Source: Natronorubrum halalkaliphilum
Lineage (GTDB): Archaea; Halobacteriota; Halobacteria; Halobacteriales; Natrialbaceae
DNA length: 58,748 nucleotides
Assembly: GCF_009834785.1 (NCBI RefSeq)
Contig: NZ_WUYX01000036.1
Span: 1-58,748 of the forward strand
Reading direction: 5' to 3'
Positions 32,212 to 40,953 of the stretch are shown piece after piece. Made by a program: the position numbers and the translations under genes. Every line of letters starts with the position of its first letter. The stretch's first letter is position 1. The notes beneath the pieces were generated by a model. That model saw nothing but the letters and a program-made list of their open reading frames with translations, was not told where the DNA came from and made no database searches.

Positions 32212-33486
32212 TCAGTGATCGATGACCGTGATCTCTTCGACCGGCCACTGACTCAGGATCTCGACGCCGTTCTCGCGGACGACGACCATCTCCTCGACGC
32301 GGACGCCCTGCCGACCCGCGGGCTCCTGGGTTTCGACGGCCATCGTCATTCCCTCCTCGATCTCGATTGGGTGGTCGGGCGAGAGGCCGCGCCAGATCAG
32401 CGGCACTTCGTACAGCTGGAGGCCGAGCCCGTGGGCCCAGTGGTTCGTCGTCATCTGCCAGTGTTCGTCGGCGTCGTAGTAGTCCGCGTGCTCGCCTTCC
32501 ATGTCGGGAAAGCCCTGCGAGATTTCGTCGGTCGTCGCGCCGGGTTCGATGCGCTCGAGCACGTCGTAGAGGTTGTCGCGGGCGGTTTCGTAGGCGTCGC
32601 GCTGCTCCTGGGTCGGCTCGCCCATGGAGAAGGTGCGGTAGTAACACGAGCGGTAGCCGAGGTAGCCGATGTTGTACATGTCGGCGTAGACCAGATCGCC
32701 GGGTCTGATCATTCGGTCGGTAGTGTTGGCCTGGTGTTTTGGCCACGTGTTCGGCCCGGATGTGAGGTAGCCGCCGCCGACGAACGCGCCGTGACGCCAC
32801 AGTTCGCTTACGGCCTCGCCCCAGACCTCCGTCTCGCGCATCCCCGGCTTCGCGGTGTCTTTGATCGTCTGAAAGCCGGCCTCGCAGATCGAGGCGACCA
32901 TTCGCAGACACTCGATCTCGTCTCGCGTCTTGACCTTCCGAGCGTCTTCCATGACCGACTGGGCGGTCCCGGTATCGACCTCGACCCCGAGATCCTCGAA
33001 CGCCTCGAGGAGCCCTCGATTACCGACGTCGATCCCGAGCGCCTCGTCCGCGACGCCGTACTCTTCCATGGCCTCGTAGACGGTTTCGGCCATCTTCGAG
33101 ACGAGGAACTGGCGGGCGGACGGGCTGCCCGACGCCCGCGGAACGTTCCCGAGTCCGGGACAGGCGTAGCGGATGTCGTGTAGCCAGGGGCAGTTGAACC
33201 GCTGGTTGCTCGCGTGGTCTGCAGTGTCCCAGTGGACGATATCGCCGTCTTCGGTGAGGAGAGTATAGTGGTCCGCGCCGCTGCCGCCGGTCATCGCCAG
33301 CCCCGTCACGTAGCGGATGTTCGGATCGGAGACGAGCAACATCGCGCCGAGTTCGGTCTCCTGTAACCGCTCGAGCGCCCGTTCCTTGCGCTCGGTACGG
33401 AGCCGTTGTGTGTCGATCCGTTCCTCCCAGTCGACCGCCTGTGTGCCGCGAGTTCCCTCCATGTAGTCTCGCTCGGAAAACGTCAT
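32212..33486 (-). CDS. M24 (creatinase/aminopeptidase P fold) family protein
   Basis: This 424-residue protein has an N-terminal creatinase-like domain (about 25-180) and a C-terminal pita-bread M24 domain. Four of the five usual dimetal ligands are recognisable: Asp269 (VYADMYNIGY), His352 (NHWAHGLGLQ), Glu385 (MAVETQ) and Glu398 (GVRVEEM). The second Asp of the SDxTRTF-type segment is replaced by Cys281 (YRSCYYRTF). It may therefore bind one metal, or act like non-peptidase M24 members (creatinase, DMSP lyase DddP) on C-N or C-S bonds. Genome annotation would normally say Xaa-Pro peptidase. Confidence 0.85.
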   Translation of the reverse strand: MTFSERDYMEGTRGTQAVDWEERIDTQRLRTERKERALERLQETELGAMLLVSDPNIRYVTGLAMTGGSGADHYTLLTEDGDIVHWDTADHASNQRFNCPWLHDIRYACPGLGNVPRASGSPSARQFLVSKMAETVYEAMEEYGVADEALGIDVGNRGLLEAFEDLGVEVDTGTAQSVMEDARKVKTRDEIECLRMVASICEAGFQTIKDTAKPGMRETEVWGEAVSELWRHGAFVGGGYLTSGPNTWPKHQANTTDRMIRPGDLVYADMYNIGYLGYRSCYYRTFSMGEPTQEQRDAYETARDNLYDVLERIEPGATTDEISQGFPDMEGEHADYYDADEHWQMTTNHWAHGLGLQLYEVPLIWRGLSPDHPIEIEEGMTMAVETQEPAGRQGVRVEEMVVVRENGVEILSQWPVEEITVIDH

Positions 33487-33625
33487 GACGTCACGTACCG
33501 CGGCGGTCCACTAAATCGTACCGTTCTCGACGAGCGCAGGCGACCGCGGACCGCGAACCCTGGACAACGGACTCCGGACCGCAGCCCCCGGACAGTAATA
33601 AGGACCTCGACCTCGTACGTTCCGT

Positions 33626-33829
33626 ATGGTAATCCCTGGATACGATCCCGAAGACGTCGACGAAGTGCTCGAAACGAACTTCGAGGCCGAGGACCTCGAA
33701 AACCACCTGTCCGACGACGAACTCGAGGCCTACCGGACCGGCGACGAGAGTCTGGTCGATCTCCTCGACGACGACGAGATCGAACGGGTTCTCGAGGACG
33801 AGGGCAAAACTGCCAACGAATCGGACTGA
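33626..33829 (+). CDS. Small acidic conserved haloarchaeal protein
   Basis: This 67-residue, highly acidic protein has no cysteine or membrane segment: DPEDVDEVLETNFEAEDLEN, then DDEIERVLEDEG. The amino-acid bias (about 40 percent Asp/Glu) is that of a true haloarchaeal gene, and the length and composition suggest a small helical protein. I do not recognise a named family. It is divergent from the M24 gene (140 bp between starts), and its 3' end faces two tandem palindromic elements. Confidence 0.6.
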   Translation: MVIPGYDPEDVDEVLETNFEAEDLENHLSDDELEAYRTGDESLVDLLDDDEIERVLEDEGKTANESD

Positions 33830-34135
33830 TTCGAACTCGGTGAGCGCCCCGCCACAGCCGCGAACCGAGCCTCACAGTCTCCCCCTCGTAGAGTCGATCG
33901 GACCGCCGCCAGCGACGCGCGATCGCCTCGAGAGCGACGTGGACAGACCCCGTCGTCGCTCGCGTCGGACTCGTATGGCCCGCTGTACGTCACTGCCGGT
34001 GTAACTGCGAGACGGCGGCAGTTACACCGGGACGCGGGTACGCCAGACCGTCTCATACGGTTTACTGTACGTCATTTTCGGCGCAACCGCGCCCCGTCCT
34101 GCGGTTGTGCTGGCAAATCGTTACAGCAATCCGTA
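33830..34135. other. Convergent intergenic region filled by two palindromic elements
   Basis: Apart from about 140 bp after the small acidic gene, this gap is made up of two adjacent members of the palindromic element family (33971-34052 and 34053-34139). I see no gene in it. Confidence 0.6.
33971..34052. repeat. Palindromic intergenic element, copy C1
   Basis: The outer left arm starts TCGTATGGCCCGCTGTACGT. The inner stem is a perfect 13-bp inverted repeat, CCGGTGTAACTGC (33996-34008) and GCAGTTACACCGG (34018-34030). It directly abuts copy C2. The stem sequence differs from copies A and B although the outer layout (TATGG, then CTGTA) is kept. Confidence 0.65.
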
Positions 34136-34139
34136 TCAG
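34053..34139. repeat. Palindromic intergenic element, copy C2
   Basis: The left arm begins TCATACGGTTTACTGTACGT. The right arm read backwards begins CTGATACGGATTGCTGTAAC. These are almost the same outer sequences as copy A, with a different inner stem (CGCAACCGC against GCGGTTGTGC). Its right end TCAG (34136-34139) supplies the stop codon of the amine oxidase gene, exactly as copy A does for the thioesterase gene. Confidence 0.75.
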
Positions 34140-36181
34140 TCGTCCGCGTCGGCTTCCGCCTCCGTCTCGCCCTCACAGCTCCCGTGGCCGTGTCCGGGCA
34201 CGTCCTGGCCTTCGATCGCGTGCTGGGGCGGGACGTCGATCGCCGGACTCTCGTCGAAGAAGTTGGCCGGCTGGAGTTTGAAGCTGTAGACCTGCGCCGG
34301 CAGGATCGGCCAGTCTTCGGGCCGGGTGACGTGATTGACGCCGAGGGTGTACCAGAGCACGAGATCCTCGCGTTCTACGCTCCGGTCGGCCTCGGTCCAC
34401 GCCGGGAGTCCCGCGCCGCCCGGGTGCTGGTTCGGGTACCGCCCCGCCGGATACCGCTCGTTCTCCCGGAACGGCGTCGCCCACAGGTGATACTTGATGA
34501 ACCCGGAGCGTTTCATCACGCTCGAGTCATCCTGGACGGCGGCCGCGACGTTGTCCCCCGGCATGAGTCGATAGCCGGTCGGTTTCCCGAGACTGTTCTC
34601 CGCGGTTGGATTCTCGACCTGCCAGTATCGACCCTTGAGCGAATCGATCAGATCCTTGGCCTGCGCTTCGCTCGTCAGCTTCTCGCGGTTCGCATAAAAG
34701 GCGTTGCCGCCGGGGTTGTGGGTCCGGCCGTCGGCTTCGCTCATCGGATCGAGGCCGTCCGGGCCGGACGGAACCTGCTGGTTCTCGACGCGGTAGAGGG
34801 TGTTCGGTCCGTCGTCGACGTTCATGTCCAGCCGGAAGTTAAAGAAGTGCTGGTGGATCGGGCCGTTGAGCTGCGGGGCCACGAGTTCGCCGTACCCTGC
34901 GGGATCCTCGTCCGGGCCGACCGCGGAGACGCTGTCGATTCCCGTCAGCCGGACCTCGACCTCGATCGACGCGTCCTGGTAGAAGTACCAGTTGAAGATG
35001 TAGTCGTAGTTGCCCACGGCGGCGACGAAGGAGACGACGAGCCGACGCCGCCGCCGAACCTCGTCGCTTCCGGTCCGCCAGTCGCTGCGCTCCCAGAGCG
35101 TGCCGTTGTCCTCCTCGTGGAGACAGATCGCGTTCTCGAGGACGTTGGGCTCGCCCTCGGCCGTGTTCATGACGGCGTCCCAGTAGTGCATGTGCCCGAG
35201 GCAGTCACAGCCGTTCGTCAGCGACTTCGCGAGGCGGCCGATATTGTACTCGCCGACGTCCATCGCGTTCTTGAACCGATCGTTGATATCGGTCGTGCCA
35301 TAGGGCACCGACATTTCGGCGCAGGAGGCCCGGTCGATGATCGACCGCACCTCGCCGTCGTCCTCGTAGCCGATATCGTAGAGGACGACCCCTTCGCGCT
35401 GAGTCCAGCCCACGCGCATGTGCCAGCCCTGCCACTCGAGTTCGTGGCCGTCGACCGTCCAGCTCGGGCCATCGGGCTGGTCGACGTTGTAGGGGGCCAG
35501 ATCGTCCCGAAGGTCGACGTCGTCCTCGCGGTAGGCCATCTCCCTAGGCGGCAGCGGCTCGTCCTCGTCCGGCGGACCGTAGTCGACGACTTCGACGACT
35601 TCCATCCGGTCGAGATCGACGAACGTGTGGATCCCCGTCAGCGGCTTCGCGTAGCCCTCGTCGCCGGCGTCTTCGCTGGGCCGGAGGAAGCTCAACCCGT
35701 GGGCCAGTCGCTTCGACCGATCGACGCTCTCGGGGACGAACTCGTGGCCGACCGACCAGGGGTCGACCATCGCCCGGTCCGTGTTTTCCACGCCGCGACG
35801 TTCGACCGCCGCCTGCCACTCCGCGTTCGCCTTGACCGTCTCCTCGCAGGCGATGAACTCCTCGATGGCGATCGACGGCTGCGCGTCCTCGACGTGCTCC
35901 CAGGAAACGACGGTCTCGTCGGTGAGCGAGACGACCGCCTCCAGCGTCCGCCGATCGGCCCCGTCCCTGATGACGATCCGCGCTCGCCGGTCGGGAACGG
36001 TGCCGTCCGCGTCGTACGCCTCGAGCGCGTCCTTCGACGGCTCGGCCAACTCGATTTTGATACAGAGGCTCTCCTCGCCCACGTCGCGTTCGTCGGTCAG
36101 TATTCCGTACGCCCGCTCGATCTCCTCGGCCGCGAGGGGCTCGAGCGGCTGTCTCTTCACAGTCTCGTCATGTTGTGCCAT
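34136..36181 (-). CDS. Primary-amine oxidase (copper, topaquinone)
   Basis: This 681-residue copper amine oxidase oxidises primary amines (such as phenylethylamine or tyramine) to aldehydes, ammonia and hydrogen peroxide. The topaquinone-forming Tyr392 lies in the consensus NYDY (residues 391-394). Copper ligands include His443 and His445 (IHQHFF) and a later His in GVNHVTRPEDWP. The catalytic-base region MDVGEYNIG (307-315) is also conserved. Length is normal. No signal peptide is visible, so the enzyme is probably cytoplasmic. The product of phenylethylamine oxidation, phenylacetaldehyde, is one step from phenylacetate, linking it to the paa genes. The Asp-rich C terminus ends inside palindromic element C2. 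Confidence 0.93.
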   Translation of the reverse strand: MAQHDETVKRQPLEPLAAEEIERAYGILTDERDVGEESLCIKIELAEPSKDALEAYDADGTVPDRRARIVIRDGADRRTLEAVVSLTDETVVSWEHVEDAQPSIAIEEFIACEETVKANAEWQAAVERRGVENTDRAMVDPWSVGHEFVPESVDRSKRLAHGLSFLRPSEDAGDEGYAKPLTGIHTFVDLDRMEVVEVVDYGPPDEDEPLPPREMAYREDDVDLRDDLAPYNVDQPDGPSWTVDGHELEWQGWHMRVGWTQREGVVLYDIGYEDDGEVRSIIDRASCAEMSVPYGTTDINDRFKNAMDVGEYNIGRLAKSLTNGCDCLGHMHYWDAVMNTAEGEPNVLENAICLHEEDNGTLWERSDWRTGSDEVRRRRRLVVSFVAAVGNYDYIFNWYFYQDASIEVEVRLTGIDSVSAVGPDEDPAGYGELVAPQLNGPIHQHFFNFRLDMNVDDGPNTLYRVENQQVPSGPDGLDPMSEADGRTHNPGGNAFYANREKLTSEAQAKDLIDSLKGRYWQVENPTAENSLGKPTGYRLMPGDNVAAAVQDDSSVMKRSGFIKYHLWATPFRENERYPAGRYPNQHPGGAGLPAWTEADRSVEREDLVLWYTLGVNHVTRPEDWPILPAQVYSFKLQPANFFDESPAIDVPPQHAIEGQDVPGHGHGSCEGETEAEADADD

Positions 36182-36257
36182 ACCACGATATCAGGGGCTA
36201 TCGATAAATATCTCACGCCGTTTGCTTTGCGCGGCATCGCTATCCACAGTCGTCCAA

Positions 36258-36342
36258 CGGTACGGACTCCTGTAACGAGTTTTCGGTGCCAACCACGGCG
36301 GCTGTGGTTTCGCCGGTACTGACGAACGGTAGACCGCACGAG
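36258..36342. repeat. Palindromic intergenic element, copy D (degenerate)
   Basis: The left arm GGTACGGACTCCTGTAACGA keeps the TACGG...CTGTAA layout of copies A and C2. The right arm read backwards (CTCGTGCGGTCTACCG) has drifted. The inner stem is AACCAC (36291-36296) and GTGGTT (36304-36309). Unlike the others, it lies between divergent genes. Confidence 0.5.
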
Positions 36343-36410
36343 AGCCCCGGCGGTCGGTCGCGACTATCGGCCGAAGGATATACGGTAGCATACGCCAATG
36401 GTAGCGAAAG

Positions 36411-37718
36411 ATGGATACGCTCCTTCACGACACATCACCGGAATCGAGTGAGGGCGAGGACGGCTTCTGGAAAGGGATGTTCGACCTGATCGTGACCAGT
36501 TTCCCCGACCCGGTGTTCGTCGTCGACACCGACGGCATCATTACCCACTGGAACGCCGAGGCGGCCGATCTGCTCGGGATGACTCGAGACGAGGTCGTCG
36601 GGGAACGGGCCTACGACGTCTTTCAGACCGACGGCGAGAGCGAAACGCTCGCGGAGACCGTCGCCGACCGGGGGGAACCAATCAAAGAGGAGAAGATCAG
36701 ATCGGCTACCGACGCCGACGGAAATACGTTCCACAACCGCGCGATGGCGATCCCGCTGCGGGACCCGACGGGAGAAGTCATCGGCGCGCTCGAGGTCATC
36801 TACGGCGTGACGGACCTCGTCGAACAGCGCCAACTGCTCGAGGACCTCCAGGAGCGGATGGCCCGGGACGTGCGCGGATCGATCGACGACCTGCAGGAAG
36901 CCGCCAGCGAGGTCTCCGAGAGCAGCCAGGAGATTTCGGGGCTGGCGACCGAGCAGGCCGCGAACCTCGAAGACGCGAATCGAGACATCGCGTCGGTCAG
37001 CACCGCCGGCGAGGAGATCGCGGCCAGCGCCGACACCGTCAAGGACGGAAGCGACGAGGTTGCCAGCCTGGCGGCCGAGTCCCGGGAGCGCGCCGAGGAC
37101 GCGCGCGACGTGATCCACGAGGTCGAAGCGACCGGCGAGGACGTCGGCGAGAAAGTGATCCAACTCCAAGAACGGGTCGACGAGATCGACGCGCTCGTCG
37201 AGGTGATCAACGACATCGCCGACGAGACGAACCTGCTCGCGCTCAACGCCAACATCCAGGCGGCGAACGTCGGCGACGAAAGCGCCGGCTTCGCGGTCGT
37301 CGCCGACGAGATCAAGACGCTCGCGAACCGCTCGCAGGAAGAAGCGACCGAGATCGAAGCCATCGTCGACGACATCCACGAGACGGTCGGCGAAACGATC
37401 GAACGCGTCGAATCGACCAACGACCGCGCCAGCGACGCGAGCGCCGCGATCGACGCGCTGGTCGCGAACCAGGGCGAGATCGCGGACGCCGCGACGGACA
37501 CCTCGAGCCGGATGGCCGAAATCGTCGAGGCGACCGACGAACAGGCCGCGAGCGTCGAAGACGTCTCTCGGAAACTCGATCGGATCGCCGATCGCGCGTC
37601 GCTGGTCGCGAGCGAAGTCGAGCACCTGGCCGAGGGCAATCGAGCCCAACTCGAGACCGTCGAGGAGATCGACGAGCGGATTCGGGACCTCGAACGAACC
37701 CTCGCCGAGGCCGAGTAA
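36411..37718 (+). CDS. Soluble PAS-MCP transducer (Htr-like)
   Basis: This 435-residue protein has no membrane segment. Residues about 25-135 form a PAS domain (DPVFVVDTDGIITHWNAEAA, LGMTRDEVVGERAYDVF, REPIKEEKI-type core, GEVIGALEVIYGVTDL). Residues about 150-430 are a long coiled coil with the chemoreceptor signalling tip VINDIADETNLLALNANIQA (near 264-283), then GFAVVADEIKTLANRSQEEA. It should control CheA in the cytoplasm in response to an internal redox or small-molecule signal. The chemoreceptor hairpin tip is intact except for Val in NIQAANVGDES, where receptors usually have Glu-Ala-Ala-Arg-Ala. Confidence 0.9.
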   Translation: MDTLLHDTSPESSEGEDGFWKGMFDLIVTSFPDPVFVVDTDGIITHWNAEAADLLGMTRDEVVGERAYDVFQTDGESETLAETVADRGEPIKEEKIRSATDADGNTFHNRAMAIPLRDPTGEVIGALEVIYGVTDLVEQRQLLEDLQERMARDVRGSIDDLQEAASEVSESSQEISGLATEQAANLEDANRDIASVSTAGEEIAASADTVKDGSDEVASLAAESRERAEDARDVIHEVEATGEDVGEKVIQLQERVDEIDALVEVINDIADETNLLALNANIQAANVGDESAGFAVVADEIKTLANRSQEEATEIEAIVDDIHETVGETIERVESTNDRASDASAAIDALVANQGEIADAATDTSSRMAEIVEATDEQAASVEDVSRKLDRIADRASLVASEVEHLAEGNRAQLETVEEIDERIRDLERTLAEAE

Positions 37719-37733
37719 TACCGAACTGCGTTC

Positions 37734-38699
37734 TCAGACCGGTTCGAGTCCGTTCTCTTCCCGCAACACGTTAATATACTTCCGGAAGCCGGACTCGAGG
37801 TCGTACTGCACCGCATACCCCAGATCCTCCTGTGCTTTCGTCATGTCGAGGTTCTGCGTCCAGGGGAGTTCCCCGTCGTCGGAGACGTCGATATCGGCGT
37901 CGGGCACGACGGATTCGACGGCTTCGGCGGCTTCGCGAACGGTCGCAAGTACGCCCCGGACGTTGTACACGCGCTGCGTCAGGTCTTCCTCGGGCGTGAA
38001 CGCGGCCTTGCGGAACGCCTGGGCGATATCCTCGACGTGTTGCCAGTCGACGTACTGGTCGCCGTACTCGACGCTGTAGGACTCGCCGAGGGCGGGCTTC
38101 TCGATGATGTTCGCCAGAAACGCCGAGCCGCCGGTTTCGCGGTAGGGTCCGTAGGCGACCGTCGGTCGGAGCGCGACGTGGTCGAGATCGTAGTCCTCGT
38201 GGTAGACTCGCGCCTGGTGTTCGTTGTACTCCTTCGTCGCGCCGTAGAGCGTGTCCGGATAGACGAGTTCCTCCTCGTCGACCCACTCCGCGTCGTAGTT
38301 GTGGGGCGGCGCGTACACCGCCGCAGAGGAGGCCCACGCGACGCGCTCGACCTGATCGTCGAGGGTGCGGGCCGCCTCGAAGACGTTGTTCGTTCCGACG
38401 ATGTTCACGTCGGCCGCGCTTCGAGGATTGTCTCGAGCCGTGGTCGTCAGCAGCGCCGCGAGGTGGACGATGTGGGTCGTTCCCGTCTCCTTGACCGCTC
38501 GGATCACGTCGGTCGGGTCGGAGACGTCGCCGCGTCGCACCTCGACCTCGTCGGCGACGCCGAGTTTCTCGAGGATCTCCGTATCCGTCGAGAGGTCGTA
38601 CGCCACGACGTCGTGGCCGTGCTCGAGTAGGTCCTGTACGACGTAGGAACCGATGAAGCCGGTTCCGCCGGTTACCAGTACTGTTGATTCGTCGGTCAT
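37734..38699 (-). CDS. NAD-dependent epimerase/dehydratase (extended SDR)
   Basis: This 321-residue extended short-chain dehydrogenase has a Rossmann motif GGTGFIGSYV at residues 11-20. The catalytic Ser region is WASSAAVY (122-129), with YGATK giving Tyr152 and Lys156. Asp57-containing GDVSD follows the second beta strand. Such enzymes act on nucleotide sugars or other hydroxy compounds. It is in the same direction as the ThDP enzyme gene, 98 bp upstream, and may be co-transcribed with it, which suggests a non-sugar substrate in a catabolic route. That is inference. Confidence 0.88.
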   Translation of the reverse strand: MTDESTVLVTGGTGFIGSYVVQDLLEHGHDVVAYDLSTDTEILEKLGVADEVEVRRGDVSDPTDVIRAVKETGTTHIVHLAALLTTTARDNPRSAADVNIVGTNNVFEAARTLDDQVERVAWASSAAVYAPPHNYDAEWVDEEELVYPDTLYGATKEYNEHQARVYHEDYDLDHVALRPTVAYGPYRETGGSAFLANIIEKPALGESYSVEYGDQYVDWQHVEDIAQAFRKAAFTPEEDLTQRVYNVRGVLATVREAAEAVESVVPDADIDVSDDGELPWTQNLDMTKAQEDLGYAVQYDLESGFRKYINVLREENGLEPV

Positions 38700-38796
38700 G
38701 TGTGCCTCGTATTCGGCTCAGTCATGTATAGATTGGTGATCGTTCGGTCCGTTTCGGAGATCGGTGAGCGTCCGGCCGGACCCTCCGCGGGACTCG

Positions 38797-40494
38797 CTAC
38801 TCATGCAGCCCTCCGACCGATTCGTAGAACGAAGAGGCCAGCGTGTCGGCCATATCCTCCTCGCGGTCGATTCGGACGTCAATAACGTGGGGGACGTCCG
38901 CCGCCTTGCCGGTCTCGAGCGCCTCGCCCAACTCGTGGGGGTCGGTCACGCGCGTGCCGACCGCGCCGAAGGCCTCGGCGGCTTTGACGAAGTCCGTGTC
39001 GTGGAACTCGACGCCGGCGATGTCGCCGTCCTCATGTTGCATCTGGCGGACCATCCCGAGGCTGGTGTCGTTCAAGACGACGAACGTCGGCGCGACGCCG
39101 TACTCGACGGCCGTCTCGACGCTGTTCATCGTCATCGAGAACCCGCCGTCGCCGGCGACCGCGATCACGTCTTTCCCGGTCGTCAGCGCCGCCGACACGG
39201 CGGCCGGGTTCGCCCACCCCATCCCGCCGACGCCGCCGCTTCCGAAGTAGGTGCGGACGGCCGGCGTCTGGAGATAGTACAGCAGCCAGAACCGGTTGTT
39301 TCCGGAGTCGGCGGTGACGATCGTATCCTCGTCGACGACCGACTCGATAGCCTTGACGGCGCGCTGGGGCTTGATCGGCGTCGACTCGTCCTCGCACTCG
39401 GCCGTGCTGAACCAGTCTTTGGCCGCCGCCGCGCGCTTCGTCGCCCAGTCGTTCGACGCCTCGCCGGCGTCGGCGAGCGCGGTCAGACTCTCGGCCGCGT
39501 CGCCGATAAGCCCCACGTCCGCGGGGTAGACCCAGCCCGCATTGCGGGTGTCGATATCGGCGTGGATGATCGTCTGTTCGTCCGGCCGGATGAACTCGGG
39601 TGCCTGCCAGTTGGTGTCCATCGGGTTCATCCGACAGCCGACGACGAGCAGCGTGTCGGCCTCGCTAACCACCTGATTCGCTCCCTCGTGGCCAAACGAT
39701 CCCATGACGCCGGCGGCGCGTTCGTCGGTCTCGGGGTAGGTCGATTTCCCGAGGTAGGAGGTGACCACCGCACAGTCGTAGGCGTCGGCGGCCGCCGCGA
39801 GTTCGTCGTACGCCTGCGCGGCGTGGACGCCGTTGCCCGAAATGATGACCGGCCGCTCGGCGTCCTCGAGGGCCTCGGCGGCCGTCGCGACGTCGGTGGC
39901 CGCCGGCGCGGCGTCCCAGGTCCGGGTCTGTTCGCGCGCGTCCCAGGCCGGCGGCGTGGAATCGTCCGGAAGGTCCTCGGTGATCGCATCCCCGTCGAGG
40001 ATCACCGCCGTCGGTCCGGGACGGCTGGCAACGGCGTGTTTGAACGCCAGCTGCGTCGATCGAACAGTCTCGACCGGCGTGCGTGGAAACCACCACTCCT
40101 TGGTGACGCCGTCGAGGATCGACGGGAGGCTAAAGCCGCCGTAATCGCCTCTGGACTGCTGGTACGGTGCCAGCGTCGAGTACTCGCCGCGTTCGGAGGC
40201 CTCCGTGAGCACGACCATCGGCGACGAGGACAGCCGCGCCTCCATCTGGCCGATCATTCCGAGGCTTCCGATCCACGGCCCCTGTCCGGCGAGGACGCCC
40301 GGGGTTCCGGTCAGGCGGCCGTGCATCTCGGCCATGACGCTGGCCTCGCGTTCGTCGCGCGGGCGAACGAGGTCGACGTCGGAGTCGGGAAGGTACTCGA
40401 GCAATTCGATCACTCGACCGCCCGGGTAGCCGAAGACGTACTCGACGCCGAGTTCCTCGAGCGTGTCGACGAGCGCGGACGCGGTCGTCGTCAT
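38797..40494 (-). CDS. Thiamine diphosphate-dependent enzyme (acetolactate synthase-like)
   Basis: This 565-residue three-domain ThDP enzyme of the acetolactate synthase/pyruvate oxidase/benzoylformate decarboxylase family has the cofactor-activating Glu48 in RPRDEREASVMAEMHG, the central domain VIISGNGVHAAQAYDELAAA and the Mg-ThDP motif GDGGFSMTMNSVETAV with VVLND. The usual ALS pattern after the ThDP site is loosened. No regulatory subunit gene is adjacent, so a catabolic decarboxylase or lyase is more likely than branched-chain amino acid synthesis. It overlaps the upstream EthD gene by 4 nt. Confidence 0.87.
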   Translation of the reverse strand: MTTTASALVDTLEELGVEYVFGYPGGRVIELLEYLPDSDVDLVRPRDEREASVMAEMHGRLTGTPGVLAGQGPWIGSLGMIGQMEARLSSSPMVVLTEASERGEYSTLAPYQQSRGDYGGFSLPSILDGVTKEWWFPRTPVETVRSTQLAFKHAVASRPGPTAVILDGDAITEDLPDDSTPPAWDAREQTRTWDAAPAATDVATAAEALEDAERPVIISGNGVHAAQAYDELAAAADAYDCAVVTSYLGKSTYPETDERAAGVMGSFGHEGANQVVSEADTLLVVGCRMNPMDTNWQAPEFIRPDEQTIIHADIDTRNAGWVYPADVGLIGDAAESLTALADAGEASNDWATKRAAAAKDWFSTAECEDESTPIKPQRAVKAIESVVDEDTIVTADSGNNRFWLLYYLQTPAVRTYFGSGGVGGMGWANPAAVSAALTTGKDVIAVAGDGGFSMTMNSVETAVEYGVAPTFVVLNDTSLGMVRQMQHEDGDIAGVEFHDTDFVKAAEAFGAVGTRVTDPHELGEALETGKAADVPHVIDVRIDREEDMADTLASSFYESVGGLHE

Positions 40495-40835
40495 TCGTCG
40501 GCAGCGTCGCCGGCGACGGTTTCGGCGACGTGTACCGTTTCATCGACGACTATTCGCGGTCCGGCACCGAGTTCGAGGAACTCGGCGGCGTCGGCCTGGA
40601 CCTCCTGGCCGACCTCGGACTCGAAGGCCTCGTTCAGCGCCTGCCCGCTCTCGAACACGAGCTCGAGGACGCCGTCGTACTCGGCCTCGTCGGGATTCGC
40701 CGGGACGGACGTGCTGTACCGTTTCAGTCCGGGCAGTTCGCGAGCGATGTCCGCGTGCTCGCCTTGCCACCGCTCGACGAACTCCGCGTGGCTATACTCG
40801 TCGTTCCGGACGAGTAATTCGACCAATTTTGTCAT
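40491..40835 (-). CDS. EthD family protein
   Basis: This 114-residue dimeric alpha-beta-barrel (EthD/muconolactone isomerase-like) protein has MTKLVELLVRNDEYSHAEFV, then WQGEHADIARELPGLKRYS and PDEAEYDGVLELVFES. EthD proteins accompany degradation of ethers and aromatic compounds; the enzymatic role is mostly unproven. It overlaps the ThDP enzyme gene (ATGA), so the two are made together. It is divergent from the VOC gene. Confidence 0.85.
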   Translation of the reverse strand: MTKLVELLVRNDEYSHAEFVERWQGEHADIARELPGLKRYSTSVPANPDEAEYDGVLELVFESGQALNEAFESEVGQEVQADAAEFLELGAGPRIVVDETVHVAETVAGDAADE

Positions 40836-40880
40836 ACAGGATCACTGTTGGGATCCGCCGACTTTGTTCTATCGGTGCTC

Positions 40881-40949
40881 CGTGTCCACGATGCTCGTGA
40901 TAACTGTGGACACGAGACAAATAATTATGTGGACGGGCCGCCGTGTCCA
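40881..40949. promoter_or_regulatory. Operator array of TGTCCAC half-sites between divergent genes
   Basis: CGTGTCCAC (40881-40889) and GTGGACACG (40906-40914) are perfect 9-bp inverted arms 16 nt apart. Further half-sites TGTGGAC (40928-40934) and TGTCCAT (40943-40949) follow up to the VOC start at 40954. The AT-rich AAATAATTAT (40919-40928) lies among them. The arrangement between the EthD-ThDP operon and the VOC gene suggests one regulator for both. The regulator is not identified. Confidence 0.5.
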
Positions 40950-40953
40950 TCGT

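Noticed and set aside
34184-36322. 712-residue plus-strand open frame opposite the amine oxidase
   Set aside because: It is a high-GC antisense frame. The minus strand encodes a full copper amine oxidase with all active-site residues.
38764-40953. Very long plus-strand open frame running into the VOC gene
   Set aside because: It is antisense to the ThDP enzyme and EthD genes, Arg/Val-rich and without family motifs. Only the part from 40954 is a real protein.
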